64,000 nt of DNA, taken from assembly GCA_963744345.1 (NCBI GenBank), contig CAVUTD010000013.1, positions 40,947-104,946 on the forward strand. The letters run 5' to 3'. The first letter of the stretch is position 1. Each line of letters begins with the position of its first letter. The DNA comes from DASTFP01 sp963744345. Its GTDB lineage: Bacteria; Verrucomicrobiota; Verrucomicrobiia; Chthoniobacterales; Terrimicrobiaceae. A model generated the notes under the pieces. The model was not told the DNA's origin and ran no database searches. It saw only the letters and a list, made by a program, of their open reading frames with translations. The position numbers were made by a program, and so were the translations under genes. Below are positions 41,712-50,162 of the stretch, in pieces.

Positions 41712-42971
41712 ATGGATAAGATGATCGTGCATGGCGGACATCCGCTTAGCGGATCCGTGCGAATCGGCGGCTCGAAAAATTCGTCGCTCCCCATCCTCGC
41801 GGCAACCCTTCTGACTTCAGAGCCATGTGTGATTTCACGGGTGCCCGACCTGAGCGACATCCATTACATGCTTACCATCCTCAATGAGCTTGGCTGCGAG
41901 GTGGAACGCGCGAGTGGTACCGTGACTGTCAAGGCGGGAAGCGTTCTCACGGACGCCCCCTATGATATTGTGCGGAAGATGCGGGCGTCGGTGTGCATTC
42001 TCGGCCCGCTACTTGGAAGGGAAAAGGAGGCGACGGTATCTCTCCCAGGAGGATGCGTCATTGGGGATCGACCGATCGATTTGCACCTCCGCGGGTTTGA
42101 AGCGCTCGGCGCAGCTGTGCGCGTGAAAGGCGGCAATGTGAAAGTGCTCGCCCCGGACCTTCATGGTGCGACCATCAATCTGCGCGGCCGGTTCGGCTCG
42201 ACGGTGCTCGGCACCGACAACGTGATGATGGCTGCCGTGCTTGCCGAAGGGACCACGGTCATCGACGGAGCCGCCGAAGAACCCGAAGTCGAGGATTTGG
42301 CTAATTTCCTCATTGCGATGGGGGCGAAAATTGAAGGCGCGGGTACGCGAAGAATTATTATCGAGGGCACACGGGAACTGCATGGCGCCGAGCATGCGGT
42401 GATTCCCGACCGAATCGAGGCCGGAACTTTCCTGGTAGCGGCGGCGGTTATGGGGGAGAAGGTCACCATCACCCGAGCGGAACCGCGGCACCTCAAGGCG
42501 ATCCTGGATCCCCTCAGCCAGGCGGGCTTCTCCATCTCGGCAGGCAATGACTATGTCACCCTGAGCTCCAACGGAGTTGGCCGTCCATTGAAGCTCGAAA
42601 CGCTCCCCTACCCCGGTTTTCCCACAGACATGCAAGCACAGATGTGCGCCCTTCTCTCCACAATTGACGGGATCAGTGTGGTTACTGAGAATGTTTTTCC
42701 CCAGCGATTTATGCACGTCGCAGAACTAAAGCGTATGGGCGCAAATATCGAACTTCAAGGCTCGACCGTCGTCATCAATGGCGTTCCTAAGCTCAGCGGA
42801 GCGCCGGTGATGGCGAGTGATCTGCGAGCTTCAGCAGCTCTGGTGCTGGCCGGCTTAAAGGCCGAAAATTCCACCGAGATCAACCGCGTCTATCACATCG
42901 ATCGTGGGTACGAAAGCATCGACGAGAAGCTAAACTCGCTGGGCGCGCAGATTGAACGCGTAAAGGTCTGA
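41712..42971 (+). CDS. murA: UDP-N-acetylglucosamine 1-carboxyvinyltransferase
   Basis: A 419-residue enzyme for the first committed step of peptidoglycan synthesis, transfer of enolpyruvate from PEP to UDP-GlcNAc. Lys22 (G-G-S-K-N-S) and the catalytic Cys115 in L-P-G-G-C-V-I-G are at the usual positions. Because Cys is present rather than Asp, sensitivity to fosfomycin is expected. The C-terminal G-Y-E-S-I-D-E-K-L is typical. The presence of murA and rodA indicates a normal peptidoglycan wall. Convergent with rodA. Confidence 0.96.
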   Translation: MDKMIVHGGHPLSGSVRIGGSKNSSLPILAATLLTSEPCVISRVPDLSDIHYMLTILNELGCEVERASGTVTVKAGSVLTDAPYDIVRKMRASVCILGPLLGREKEATVSLPGGCVIGDRPIDLHLRGFEALGAAVRVKGGNVKVLAPDLHGATINLRGRFGSTVLGTDNVMMAAVLAEGTTVIDGAAEEPEVEDLANFLIAMGAKIEGAGTRRIIIEGTRELHGAEHAVIPDRIEAGTFLVAAAVMGEKVTITRAEPRHLKAILDPLSQAGFSISAGNDYVTLSSNGVGRPLKLETLPYPGFPTDMQAQMCALLSTIDGISVVTENVFPQRFMHVAELKRMGANIELQGSTVVINGVPKLSGAPVMASDLRASAALVLAGLKAENSTEINRVYHIDRGYESIDEKLNSLGAQIERVKV

Positions 42972-42981
42972 CGGAAAACGC

Positions 42982-44085
42982 TCAGCGAACAGTCTTGCGG
43001 TGGATCCAGATGCTCTGGAGAATACCCAAGCTGAAGAGAATCATCGTCAGAAAAGAGCCGCCGTAGCTGATAAGGGGAAGAGGCAGCCCGGTAATCGGCG
43101 TGATTGAGATCGTCATGCCAATATTGAGAAAGGTGTAGGTAAAGATTAGCACGACAATGCCCACGGCCAGCAACTGGCCAAGACCGTCCTCTGCCTTAAT
43201 CGCGATGTAGAGACCGAATAGGAGCAGCAATGTCAACGCTCCAATGAGCAAGATGCCGCCCAGGAATCCGTGTTGCTCGCCTAAGACAGAGAAGATAAAG
43301 TCGTTGTGCTTGATCGTGGTGGGGAGAAATCCCAATTCGTTCAATGTATTGCTGGCCTTGAACCCTTTGCCGTAGAAACCGCCGGAACCTACCGCTGTCA
43401 GCGATTGGATGATGTTCCAACCATTGCCTTGTGGGTCCAGGTAGGGATTCACAAAACTGGTGATACGGGCATACTGATACGGCTTGAGGGCAAAATTGAC
43501 GATCAATGGCACCATCGCCAGGCCGAGAATAATCATCGACAAAAGCCACCTCTTGGGAACATCGCCAGCGAACAGGAGCGCCAAGACCACCGGTAGCCAG
43601 ACAATGCACATCCCCAAATCGGGTTCCACCAGGATGAGCAACCAAGGTGCCCCGACAATTGCCCCACATCCCAGAATCCGAAGGACCGGTGCCATCTTCC
43701 TGGTCGCCTCCAAGTACACCGCAAGGGTCATAATTCCTGCAAGAACTGCAAACTGGGAAGGCTGAACGCTCATGAAGCCCAGATTTAACCAGCATTGCGC
43801 TCCGTAGCGTCTTTCACCGAAGAGCAGCACAGCTACCAATCCGAGAATACTCAGCACATAACAGGGCACCGCTCCGAGCCGAATCCAGCGATAATCGATG
43901 AGAGAGACGATGAAAAAGAGCGGCAGCGCAGCCAGAATCCAGACAATCTGCGAGGTCCAGAATTTCTGGTCGGGCATCATCCAAGTCGCGCTGTAAATCG
44001 CGAAGACCCCGTAGATCATGAGCCCGAACATCAGCAGAAAGAGGACCCAGTTCAGCCCCAGAAATTTGCGCAACCAGGAATGCAC
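42982..44085 (-). CDS. rodA: RodA, SEDS-family peptidoglycan glycosyltransferase
   Basis: A 367-residue integral membrane protein with about ten membrane segments. The opening F-G-L-M-I-Y-G-V-F-A-I-Y-S-A-T, the loop V-E-P-D-L-G, and the ending T-G-L-P-L-P-L-I-S-Y-G-G-S are SEDS signatures. RodA polymerises glycan during elongation and so implies rod-shaped growth. No mreB, mreC or PBP2 gene is adjacent; the gene lies 15 bp downstream of an OppF-like ATPase on the same strand. Confidence 0.93.
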   Translation of the reverse strand: MHSWLRKFLGLNWVLFLLMFGLMIYGVFAIYSATWMMPDQKFWTSQIVWILAALPLFFIVSLIDYRWIRLGAVPCYVLSILGLVAVLLFGERRYGAQCWLNLGFMSVQPSQFAVLAGIMTLAVYLEATRKMAPVLRILGCGAIVGAPWLLILVEPDLGMCIVWLPVVLALLFAGDVPKRWLLSMIILGLAMVPLIVNFALKPYQYARITSFVNPYLDPQGNGWNIIQSLTAVGSGGFYGKGFKASNTLNELGFLPTTIKHNDFIFSVLGEQHGFLGGILLIGALTLLLLFGLYIAIKAEDGLGQLLAVGIVVLIFTYTFLNIGMTISITPITGLPLPLISYGGSFLTMILFSLGILQSIWIHRKTVR

Positions 44086-44100
44086 GTGAAGAGTAAACGT

Positions 44101-44889
44101 TTATGCCAGTTGAGGCACCGCCGCCAGTAGCGTTTTGGTGTATTCGTGCTGGGGATTTTCGTAGATAGTTTCAGCGGAAGCCGCTTCGACGATTTTGCCC
44201 CGATTCATCACGAGGACATAATCGCTGATATGCTCGACGACAGCCAAATCATGGGCGATGAAGAGGTAGGAGAGACCAAGTTCGTCCTGCAAGTCCTTGA
44301 GCAAATTGATAATCTGCCCCTGAACGCTCACATCGAGTGCGCTCACTGGTTCATCACAAACGATGAAGCGCGGCTTGACCGCCAGCGCTCGGGCGATACC
44401 GATTCGCTGGCGCTGACCACCGCTGAACTCATGGGGATAACGTGCGGCCATTTCCGGCTTCAGCCCGACTTGCTTAAGAAGGGTGGCGACAGAGTGGCGC
44501 CGATCGGCGGAGGAAAGCTCACGGAAGTGGATCTCAAGCGCCTCACCGATAATTTCTCCACAGGTCATGCGAGGATTGAGCGAACCGTAGGGGTCTTGGA
44601 AAATCATCTGCATCTCTCGACGCAGGGGTCGGAACTGACCTTCTGTCATCGGTAGGATATTCCGCCCGCTGAAGATGACCTCTCCTCCGGTTGCTTTAAG
44701 TAACTTGAGCAAGGCTCTTCCCACAGTGGTTTTGCCGCTGCCGCTTTCCCCCACCAATCCTACCGTCTGACCACTCTCCACGCTAAAACTGACGCCATCC
44801 ACAGCTTTCACCTCATCGAGCCTCCGGCGCAAGAAGCCGCCGAAAACAGGGAACCAGACACGCAAATTTCTCACCTCAAGAAGCGGCAT
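44101..44889 (-). CDS. OppF/DppF-type ABC transporter ATPase
   Basis: A 262-residue ATPase of oligopeptide/dipeptide importers. Walker A is G-E-S-G-S-G-K-T-T, the signature F-S-G-G-Q-R-Q-R-I-G and Walker B I-V-C-D-E-P-V-S-A-L-D. F-Q-D-P-Y-G-S-L-N-P-R-M is the typical OppF Q-loop. The end lacks the usual oligopeptide_HPY iron-sulfur tail of about 60 residues, so it is a short version. The partner genes (permeases, OppD, binding protein) are not in the window, which makes this an orphan subunit. rodA follows 15 bp downstream. Confidence 0.87.
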   Translation of the reverse strand: MPLLEVRNLRVWFPVFGGFLRRRLDEVKAVDGVSFSVESGQTVGLVGESGSGKTTVGRALLKLLKATGGEVIFSGRNILPMTEGQFRPLRREMQMIFQDPYGSLNPRMTCGEIIGEALEIHFRELSSADRRHSVATLLKQVGLKPEMAARYPHEFSGGQRQRIGIARALAVKPRFIVCDEPVSALDVSVQGQIINLLKDLQDELGLSYLFIAHDLAVVEHISDYVLVMNRGKIVEAASAETIYENPQHEYTKTLLAAVPQLA

Positions 44890-45199
44890 CGCGCCAACAA
44901 AGTGACGAAGGGCCAGAAAAAATCAAGAGGAGGATGGCACCTTACGCTCCGGTATCGCGCCGATCGTTTCATGGCGCGGGCTTGACGTCAGAGAGACAAC
45001 CCATGGTCTGCAAGCCGGGCAGCCTGTGACATACGATATAAACGAGTACGAGAGGAAGCCATTCTGATACCGTTTTGACAAAGGCCAGTTCTATGCGATT
45101 TCACGCCAACCAACCAGTTCGGGCTCGTGAGAGGGCCGTGGTGCAGAGCGGCTTGCGACTGCGAAGGCGATATGTTGCCTATCTTCGCAGCCAGTTTTC
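44890..45199. promoter_or_regulatory. Divergent intergenic region
   Basis: A 310-bp gap between the divergent ATPase and alkaline phosphatase genes; it should carry promoters for both. TTGACG at about 44979 and an AT-rich patch near 45035 (ACGATATAAACG) are weak promoter hints. No RNA gene was recognised. Confidence 0.35.
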
Positions 45200-46444
45200 A
45201 TGAGCAATAAGGTTCGGAATCGCGTTATCGCTTTGGTTTGTCTCCTGGCGTTCCTAGGCATCGGCGTCTTGTTCTACGCGAACTGGGTCGTGCAAAAGCC
45301 GTTTGCGATAATCCTCTTTGTTACCGACAATTTAACGCCCTCGTCTCTCACCGCAGCGCGCATTTACAAGAATGGCGCGGACACCCGGCTGAACCTCGAA
45401 AAGCTCCCGAATCTGGGCTTGATCACGACCCATGCGGCGGATTTTGCGATCAGCGATTCCGCAGCGGCAGCGACCGCCATCGCCACAGGACAGAAGGTCA
45501 ACAACCGCTCGGTTGGCGTAGATTCTTCAGGGAAACCTCTCTTGAACTTGCTTGATCTCGCGCGCAAGCACGGGCGCGCTGTCGGGCTCATTACGAATGT
45601 TGCTCTTGCCGACACCGGACCGGCCGCTTTTTACGCCAGGACGGCCAATCCTCAAGACGCACAGGAGATCACCCATCAGTTAGTTGAGGCCGCCAACATC
45701 GACGTGATCCTTGGTGGCGGACAAGCCGATTTCCTCCCCGAACACAAGGAGGGACGACGCGCCGATGGACGCGACCTGCTCATCGAAATGCGCCGCAAAG
45801 GCTACGACATCGCTCAAACCAAGTCCGACCTGGAAAACACTCCCGCCTGGCGTGCGCCGCGCTTGCTGGGCGTCTTTTCTGCGGACAATCTCGCCTTCGC
45901 GGACGAGATTCAATCGGCAGGAGCACAGCCCACCCTTGCCGACATGGTTATTTCGGCGGTTCGGCTTCTGCAGTATAATCGCAACGGGTACTTCCTTGTG
46001 GTGGATTGCGGTCTTGCAGGCAAGGCCGCGTCTCAAAACCAGGGAGAGCGAATGCTGCGCCAACTCCTGGTTCTTGATGATGCCATTGCCTCGGCGGTAG
46101 TTTTTGCAGGCGAGAATTCCCTCATCCTGGTGGCTGGGAAGCAAAGCGTGGGAGGCTTACGGCTTAATGGATATCCATTCCGGAATGACAAGGGCGTTGC
46201 TGTCGTGGGCATTAATTCCCAAGGCATACCTGCGCTAACGTGGTCAACCGGACCTGGCACTCTCGCCGGTTCTGCGGAAGCGCGCGAACCTCCTGCGGCG
46301 AACGAGCCTGCCGCGGTGCCTACGCCTGCCGCTGTCGGCGTGGCCGAGGACGGAATAGTCGTGGGAGCCGGAGTGGGTTCAGAGAAGGTTCAGGGGTTCA
46401 ACGACAACACGGGAATTTTCCGCGTAATTTCCGAGAGTCTGTAA
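45200..46444 (+). CDS. Alkaline phosphatase-like protein
   Basis: A 414-residue member of the alkaline phosphatase superfamily. An N-terminal hydrophobic segment (about 10-29) is an uncleaved anchor or signal peptide. The nucleophile Ser lies in I-S-D-S-A-A-A-A-T-A, the family signature, followed by A-I-A-T-G-Q-K-V-N-N. The first metal ligand Asp, normally in G-D-G-M-G, is here in F-V-T-D-N-L-T, a diverged form. I-L-G-G-G-Q-A-D-F-L-P matches the family. The last 60 residues are Ala/Pro/Gly-rich, a low-complexity tail. It would work outside the cytoplasm to release phosphate. Some motifs are diverged, so activity needs testing. Confidence 0.82.
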   Translation: MSNKVRNRVIALVCLLAFLGIGVLFYANWVVQKPFAIILFVTDNLTPSSLTAARIYKNGADTRLNLEKLPNLGLITTHAADFAISDSAAAATAIATGQKVNNRSVGVDSSGKPLLNLLDLARKHGRAVGLITNVALADTGPAAFYARTANPQDAQEITHQLVEAANIDVILGGGQADFLPEHKEGRRADGRDLLIEMRRKGYDIAQTKSDLENTPAWRAPRLLGVFSADNLAFADEIQSAGAQPTLADMVISAVRLLQYNRNGYFLVVDCGLAGKAASQNQGERMLRQLLVLDDAIASAVVFAGENSLILVAGKQSVGGLRLNGYPFRNDKGVAVVGINSQGIPALTWSTGPGTLAGSAEAREPPAANEPAAVPTPAAVGVAEDGIVVGAGVGSEKVQGFNDNTGIFRVISESL

Positions 46445-46474
46445 CGTTGGACACTGCTCCTTCCAATACGCCAA

Positions 46475-46900
46475 TCAGGAGCCGTAGCTTTTCGAAAACT
46501 TCTTTTTGCCCTCTGGCTCCGTGGAAGACGCGGCGGCGGTTTCCTCCTGAGGTTTCTCTTCCTGAGGCTTTTCGGATTGCTCTGCCGAGAAAGGCGTTTC
46601 CGTCGGAGGAGAAGACTTCGCCGCTAACGAGGCTTGAACAAATGCCATCTGCAAATCTGACAGCACGCTGCCCAAAATTTCCGCCTCTTGTGAGGTCAGA
46701 TTGCCCCGAGTCTTTTCCCGTATCATTTCCAATTGGTCGATGAAGAGCTTTGCGGGGTCGAGAAGCACCTCGTTTTTACCGGATTGAGGGTTAGGTAGCC
46801 GGCCCAGGAATAGCGAGGCCTGCTGCGCCTGCATCATGACAAATTCGATAAATCTCTGGGATAACTCGCCAGATTGTGTGGAGGTCTGTACTTCAGCCAT
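46475..46900 (-). CDS. DUF1844 protein
   Basis: A 141-residue protein of the DUF1844 family: F-I-E-F-V-M-M-Q-A-Q-Q-A-S-L-F-L-G, then D-P-A-K-L-F-I-D-Q-L-E-M-I and L-T-S-Q-E-A-E-I-L. The last 35 residues are a Glu/Pro/Lys-rich tail. The family is found in Planctomycetota, Verrucomicrobiota, Deltaproteobacteria and similar groups; its function is unknown. It is the last gene of a tight minus-strand run, 3 bp behind the M16 peptidase. Confidence 0.88.
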   Translation of the reverse strand: MAEVQTSTQSGELSQRFIEFVMMQAQQASLFLGRLPNPQSGKNEVLLDPAKLFIDQLEMIREKTRGNLTSQEAEILGSVLSDLQMAFVQASLAAKSSPPTETPFSAEQSEKPQEEKPQEETAAASSTEPEGKKKFSKSYGS

Positions 46901-46903
46901 AAG

Positions 46904-49549
46904 TCAGGATTGTGGAGAAAGAGTGGAGTTTGCCGCAGTCTTCTCTGGAGGTCGAACGATGACTTCGACCCGCGAAGGCGTGGCGAAGTACTTTGCCGCC
47001 ACAGTGCGAATCTCGTCAAGCGTGACTGCCTCGATCTGCTCCTTGCGGCGCGTATAGTTATCGAAGCCGAGGCCAACAAGTTCATCAATCGCAACGCTCG
47101 TGGCAAAGGCCGAGTTGCTTTGGTTGCGAATTGCTTCGGAGCCGATAAGCTTCTTTTTTGCGCGAACCAGCTCGTCTTCCGTGAGCCCGTCTTTTGAAAG
47201 GGCGCTGATTTCATCTTCGAACTCCGCGCTGACTGCTGCCACTTTCTTTGGATCTGTGCCAAGATAAAAGACGAAGGACCCAGGCGCCAATCCCGAGAAA
47301 TTCCCGGCTCCGACAAAATACGCCAAGCCGAGTTGCTCCCGAATGCGATTAAAGAATCGTGATCCCAAGTCGTTCGAAGCCTCATTGAGGAGATCGAGAG
47401 CTGTGCGATCCGGGCTGAGAACGTCTGCTCCTGGATACCCGATCATCACAACAGCCTGCTGCTTATTGCGCTCTTCCACAGCATCGATCGGTACGTTCGG
47501 CACAACCGGCTTGGGGGGCTGTGACAACGCAAGTTCACCCGATCGCATTGTGCCAAAATCCTTTTCAACGAGTTTTAACACCTCTTCAGCTTTTACGTCG
47601 CCGAAGACAGCGAGGACACCATTGTTGGCGACAACATAGTCCTTCTGAAAAGCCACCAAATCGGCGGGAGTGATCTTTGCGACCGAGTCGGCGCGTCCGT
47701 TATTGCGCAAAGCATACGGATGCTTACCGAAGAGCTTTTCGCGCATGAGGTTTCTGGCCACGGCGGTGATCTGTTCGTCCTCGGCCTTGATGGCGGCGAC
47801 TTGCGCAGCCTTCTCGAGGGCCACCTCCTCCTGCGGAAAAACCGGATTCTGAAGGGTGTCAGCCAGAATATTCAATCCGAGCGCGAGATTGGGTTTCATA
47901 ACCTCCACGTTCACACCGAAGCTGTTGTTACCGCTATCGGAGCCAAAGCGGCCGCCCACGCTCTCGATTTCCTCTGCCAATTGAGAGGATGTGCGGTTCT
48001 TGGTGCCTTTCAGCAGAGCTCGGGACAGCAATTTGGTGATCCCGTTGTTTTCCGGAACTTCGGCCAGCAGGCCCCCGCGGAAGGCGGCATGGAGAGAAAT
48101 CAACGGCAGCCGGGGATCCTCGCAGACAAGCAAACGCAATCCATTCGGAAGAACAAACTTCTTCACTTCCGAACGCACGCCTTGGGGGCTCACTGTTTTG
48201 TCTGCAGCAAGCGAGCCCGGTGGATTGAGTGAGGTCACATTCAGCTTGTCGGAGCGTAGATAGGCCTGAGCCACCCGCTTGAGATCCTCGGTGGTCACAC
48301 GGGCGAGCGCGTCGAGATAGTCTTTGCTAAAGTTGGGATTTCTGGTGAGCAGCCAACTGGAGCCAAGGTCAGAGGCTTTGCCGCGCGTTGTGGCGAGACC
48401 GGAGAGTTGGTTTGCGAGAATCAAGCGACGAACCTTATCCAACTCGGCCTGCGACCCTCCATTTTCCTTGATTTGCTCGACGGCAGAAAGAGCTTCCTTT
48501 TCCGCTGCAGACCGGTTGGCGGGATCGCAGATCGCTTGAATGACGAATACCCCATCAGTCTGCAGCGAGAACATTCCCGCATCTACCGAGTGCACAAGAC
48601 GTTGTTTCTCGCGCAGTTCCTGATTAAGCGTTGAGCTCCGTCCCGTTCCCAGCACGCTACCAAGAAGCTCCAAGGCCGGCGTATCGGGATGGGTAAGTCC
48701 AGGGATTCGCCAGGCGAGTGAGAGGCGCGTCAGTTCAGTAGCAAATTCCTCATGAGCTTCCCGACGGCCAATCTGCTCCGGTTCAGTCGCAATATAAACG
48801 GGTTCAACCGGCTGGCGCGGGTAAGCCTTCAAGGCCTCCGCCAGCTGATTTCTCACCTTCTCCGCATCGACATCGCCCGTGACGATGAAGGTGAGATTGT
48901 TCGGGACGTAGCGAAGCTTGTAATAACCCATCACATCGTCCCGCTTAAGTTTGTTGTAGACGTCGAGATATCCGATGATGGGATGCTGGAAGGGGCTCTC
49001 AGAGAAAACGGTGCGCAGCATCAGCTGCGAGCTTTGGCGCCCCGGATCATCAAAGCCCATGGCGAATTCGCGCCGGATAACTTCCTGCTCCTTGATGTAC
49101 TCGTCCTCAGGAAGGGTCGAATTCATCATCGCATCGGAGAGAATTGTTAGTGCCTCGGCAACCCCCTCGGTCGGGACATCGATCCAGTAAACTGTCCTAT
49201 CGAAACTCGTATACGCGTTAATGTATCCACCTCGATCCTGAATTTGCCGGGCGATCTCTCCCGCTTTGCGACTCGCGGTGCCTTTGAAGAGCATGTGCTC
49301 GAGAATATGCGAGAGGCCTGCGCCCATCCATTTGCCTTCGTTCACACTCCCGGTGGCACACCATGCCTGCACGCTCGCCACTGGCGCACTGGGATCCTCC
49401 TCTACGATCAGCGTAAGGCCGTTCTCGAACGAAAACACCTGGGCGCGACTCTCGGGCAGGGTCGGCTCGTCAGGACGAGGATCCTCTGCGGGAGCACGAG
49501 CAATCATCATCAGAAATACAAGGAGGAAAAGGGCGGGAAAGCGTTTCAT
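46904..49549 (-). CDS. M16-family zinc peptidase, two-domain
   Basis: An 881-residue exported protease with a signal peptide (M-K-R-F-P-A-L-F-L-L-V-F-L-M-M-I-A). It contains two M16 halves. The first has the inverted zinc motif H-I-L-E-H at 81-85 within L-S-H-I-L-E-H-M-L-F-K-G-T and the downstream E-Q-E-V-I-R-R-E. The second half (from about residue 470) lacks the motif and is the non-catalytic partner domain fused in. It is placed in the periplasm, where such enzymes degrade short peptides. Its start overlaps the stop of the Minf_1886-type gene by four bases (ATGA). Confidence 0.92.
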   Translation of the reverse strand: MKRFPALFLLVFLMMIARAPAEDPRPDEPTLPESRAQVFSFENGLTLIVEEDPSAPVASVQAWCATGSVNEGKWMGAGLSHILEHMLFKGTASRKAGEIARQIQDRGGYINAYTSFDRTVYWIDVPTEGVAEALTILSDAMMNSTLPEDEYIKEQEVIRREFAMGFDDPGRQSSQLMLRTVFSESPFQHPIIGYLDVYNKLKRDDVMGYYKLRYVPNNLTFIVTGDVDAEKVRNQLAEALKAYPRQPVEPVYIATEPEQIGRREAHEEFATELTRLSLAWRIPGLTHPDTPALELLGSVLGTGRSSTLNQELREKQRLVHSVDAGMFSLQTDGVFVIQAICDPANRSAAEKEALSAVEQIKENGGSQAELDKVRRLILANQLSGLATTRGKASDLGSSWLLTRNPNFSKDYLDALARVTTEDLKRVAQAYLRSDKLNVTSLNPPGSLAADKTVSPQGVRSEVKKFVLPNGLRLLVCEDPRLPLISLHAAFRGGLLAEVPENNGITKLLSRALLKGTKNRTSSQLAEEIESVGGRFGSDSGNNSFGVNVEVMKPNLALGLNILADTLQNPVFPQEEVALEKAAQVAAIKAEDEQITAVARNLMREKLFGKHPYALRNNGRADSVAKITPADLVAFQKDYVVANNGVLAVFGDVKAEEVLKLVEKDFGTMRSGELALSQPPKPVVPNVPIDAVEERNKQQAVVMIGYPGADVLSPDRTALDLLNEASNDLGSRFFNRIREQLGLAYFVGAGNFSGLAPGSFVFYLGTDPKKVAAVSAEFEDEISALSKDGLTEDELVRAKKKLIGSEAIRNQSNSAFATSVAIDELVGLGFDNYTRRKEQIEAVTLDEIRTVAAKYFATPSRVEVIVRPPEKTAANSTLSPQS

Positions 49550-49977
49550 GCTTTCTTTCCGACAACGCGACAGCCGATTGTGCTCAATTTCTTCGGCTCG
49601 GGACGGAAAGGAAGCACGAAAGCCTCGGCGAAGTCATAACCTTCGCGGAAACCCTCTATGGTGTCTTCATCGGTTTTCCCGAATACCCCTGCCTCCACGA
49701 GATTGAACACCATGTTGCCCACATCTTCAGACGAGCGAACCCCCCAGTAGTCCAGGACCGTGATGGCCATTGGGCCAAATTCTTGAAGACAGAGGATTCG
49801 AAAACCGTCAAGCAACTCGGTTGCGCCCACGTGCAAGCACCCTTCTTTGCGCGCTTTCTTCCTGCGCTTGAGGGTGGCTTCCAGAGCGTCGCGCAGGAAC
49901 CCATACGCCTCCGCGCGATAGCGCAAATCATCCTTAGAGATCTTCTCAATAGCTTCCTGAAATCCGATCGCTTGCAT
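49546..49977 (-). CDS. PVC-superfamily protein of the Minf_1886 type
   Basis: A 143-residue protein starting M-Q-A-I-G-F-Q-E-A-I-E-K-I at 49977. It has D-D-L-R-Y-R-A-E-A-Y-G-F-L-R-D-A-L and H-V-G-A-T-E-L-L-D-G-F-R, then F-G-P-M-A-I-T-V-L-D-Y-W-G-V, all typical of the conserved hypothetical family (Minf_1886, TIGR04138) restricted mainly to Planctomycetes and Verrucomicrobia. The function is unknown. It is a good lineage marker for the window. The frame continues to 50085, but family members start at this Met, and the small gene upstream ends one base before it. Confidence 0.85.
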   Translation of the reverse strand: MQAIGFQEAIEKISKDDLRYRAEAYGFLRDALEATLKRRKKARKEGCLHVGATELLDGFRILCLQEFGPMAITVLDYWGVRSSEDVGNMVFNLVEAGVFGKTDEDTIEGFREGYDFAEAFVLPFRPEPKKLSTIGCRVVGKKA

Positions 49978-49978
49978 G

Positions 49979-50116
49979 TTATCGCGGAGCTTGAACACCG
50001 GCTTGCAAAGGAAGCAGGGCCCGGCTTTCGCGCAAATGCTTAATGCCGAGCCCCGCGCAAAAGGCAAGTAATACGAAAGTAACAAGCAGCTGCTCGCGAC
50101 GCGTTAGAGATGACAT
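49979..50116 (-). CDS. Small single-pass membrane protein
   Basis: A 45-residue product, M-S-S-L-T-R-R-E-Q-L-L then one hydrophobic segment V-T-F-V-L-L-A-F-C-A-G-L-G-I and a polar end. The stop is separated by one base from the ATG of the next gene (TAACATG), which suggests coupled translation. The T-R-R-E-Q-L opening before a membrane helix is seen in ComEA-like and other small Verrucomicrobia proteins, but I cannot assign it. Short length makes the call tentative. Confidence 0.5.
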   Translation of the reverse strand: MSSLTRREQLLVTFVLLAFCAGLGIKHLRESRALLPLQAGVQAPR

Positions 50117-50162
50117 TCGGTAAGGATAGCGAGCATGCCCGTTCCTGCAAGTAGACAGAGAG

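Noticed and set aside
46445..46474. Terminator between the phosphatase and DUF1844 genes
   Set aside because: GCTCCT and AGGAGC pair, but the loop is 15 bases, the stem overlaps the DUF1844 stop and no T-run follows.
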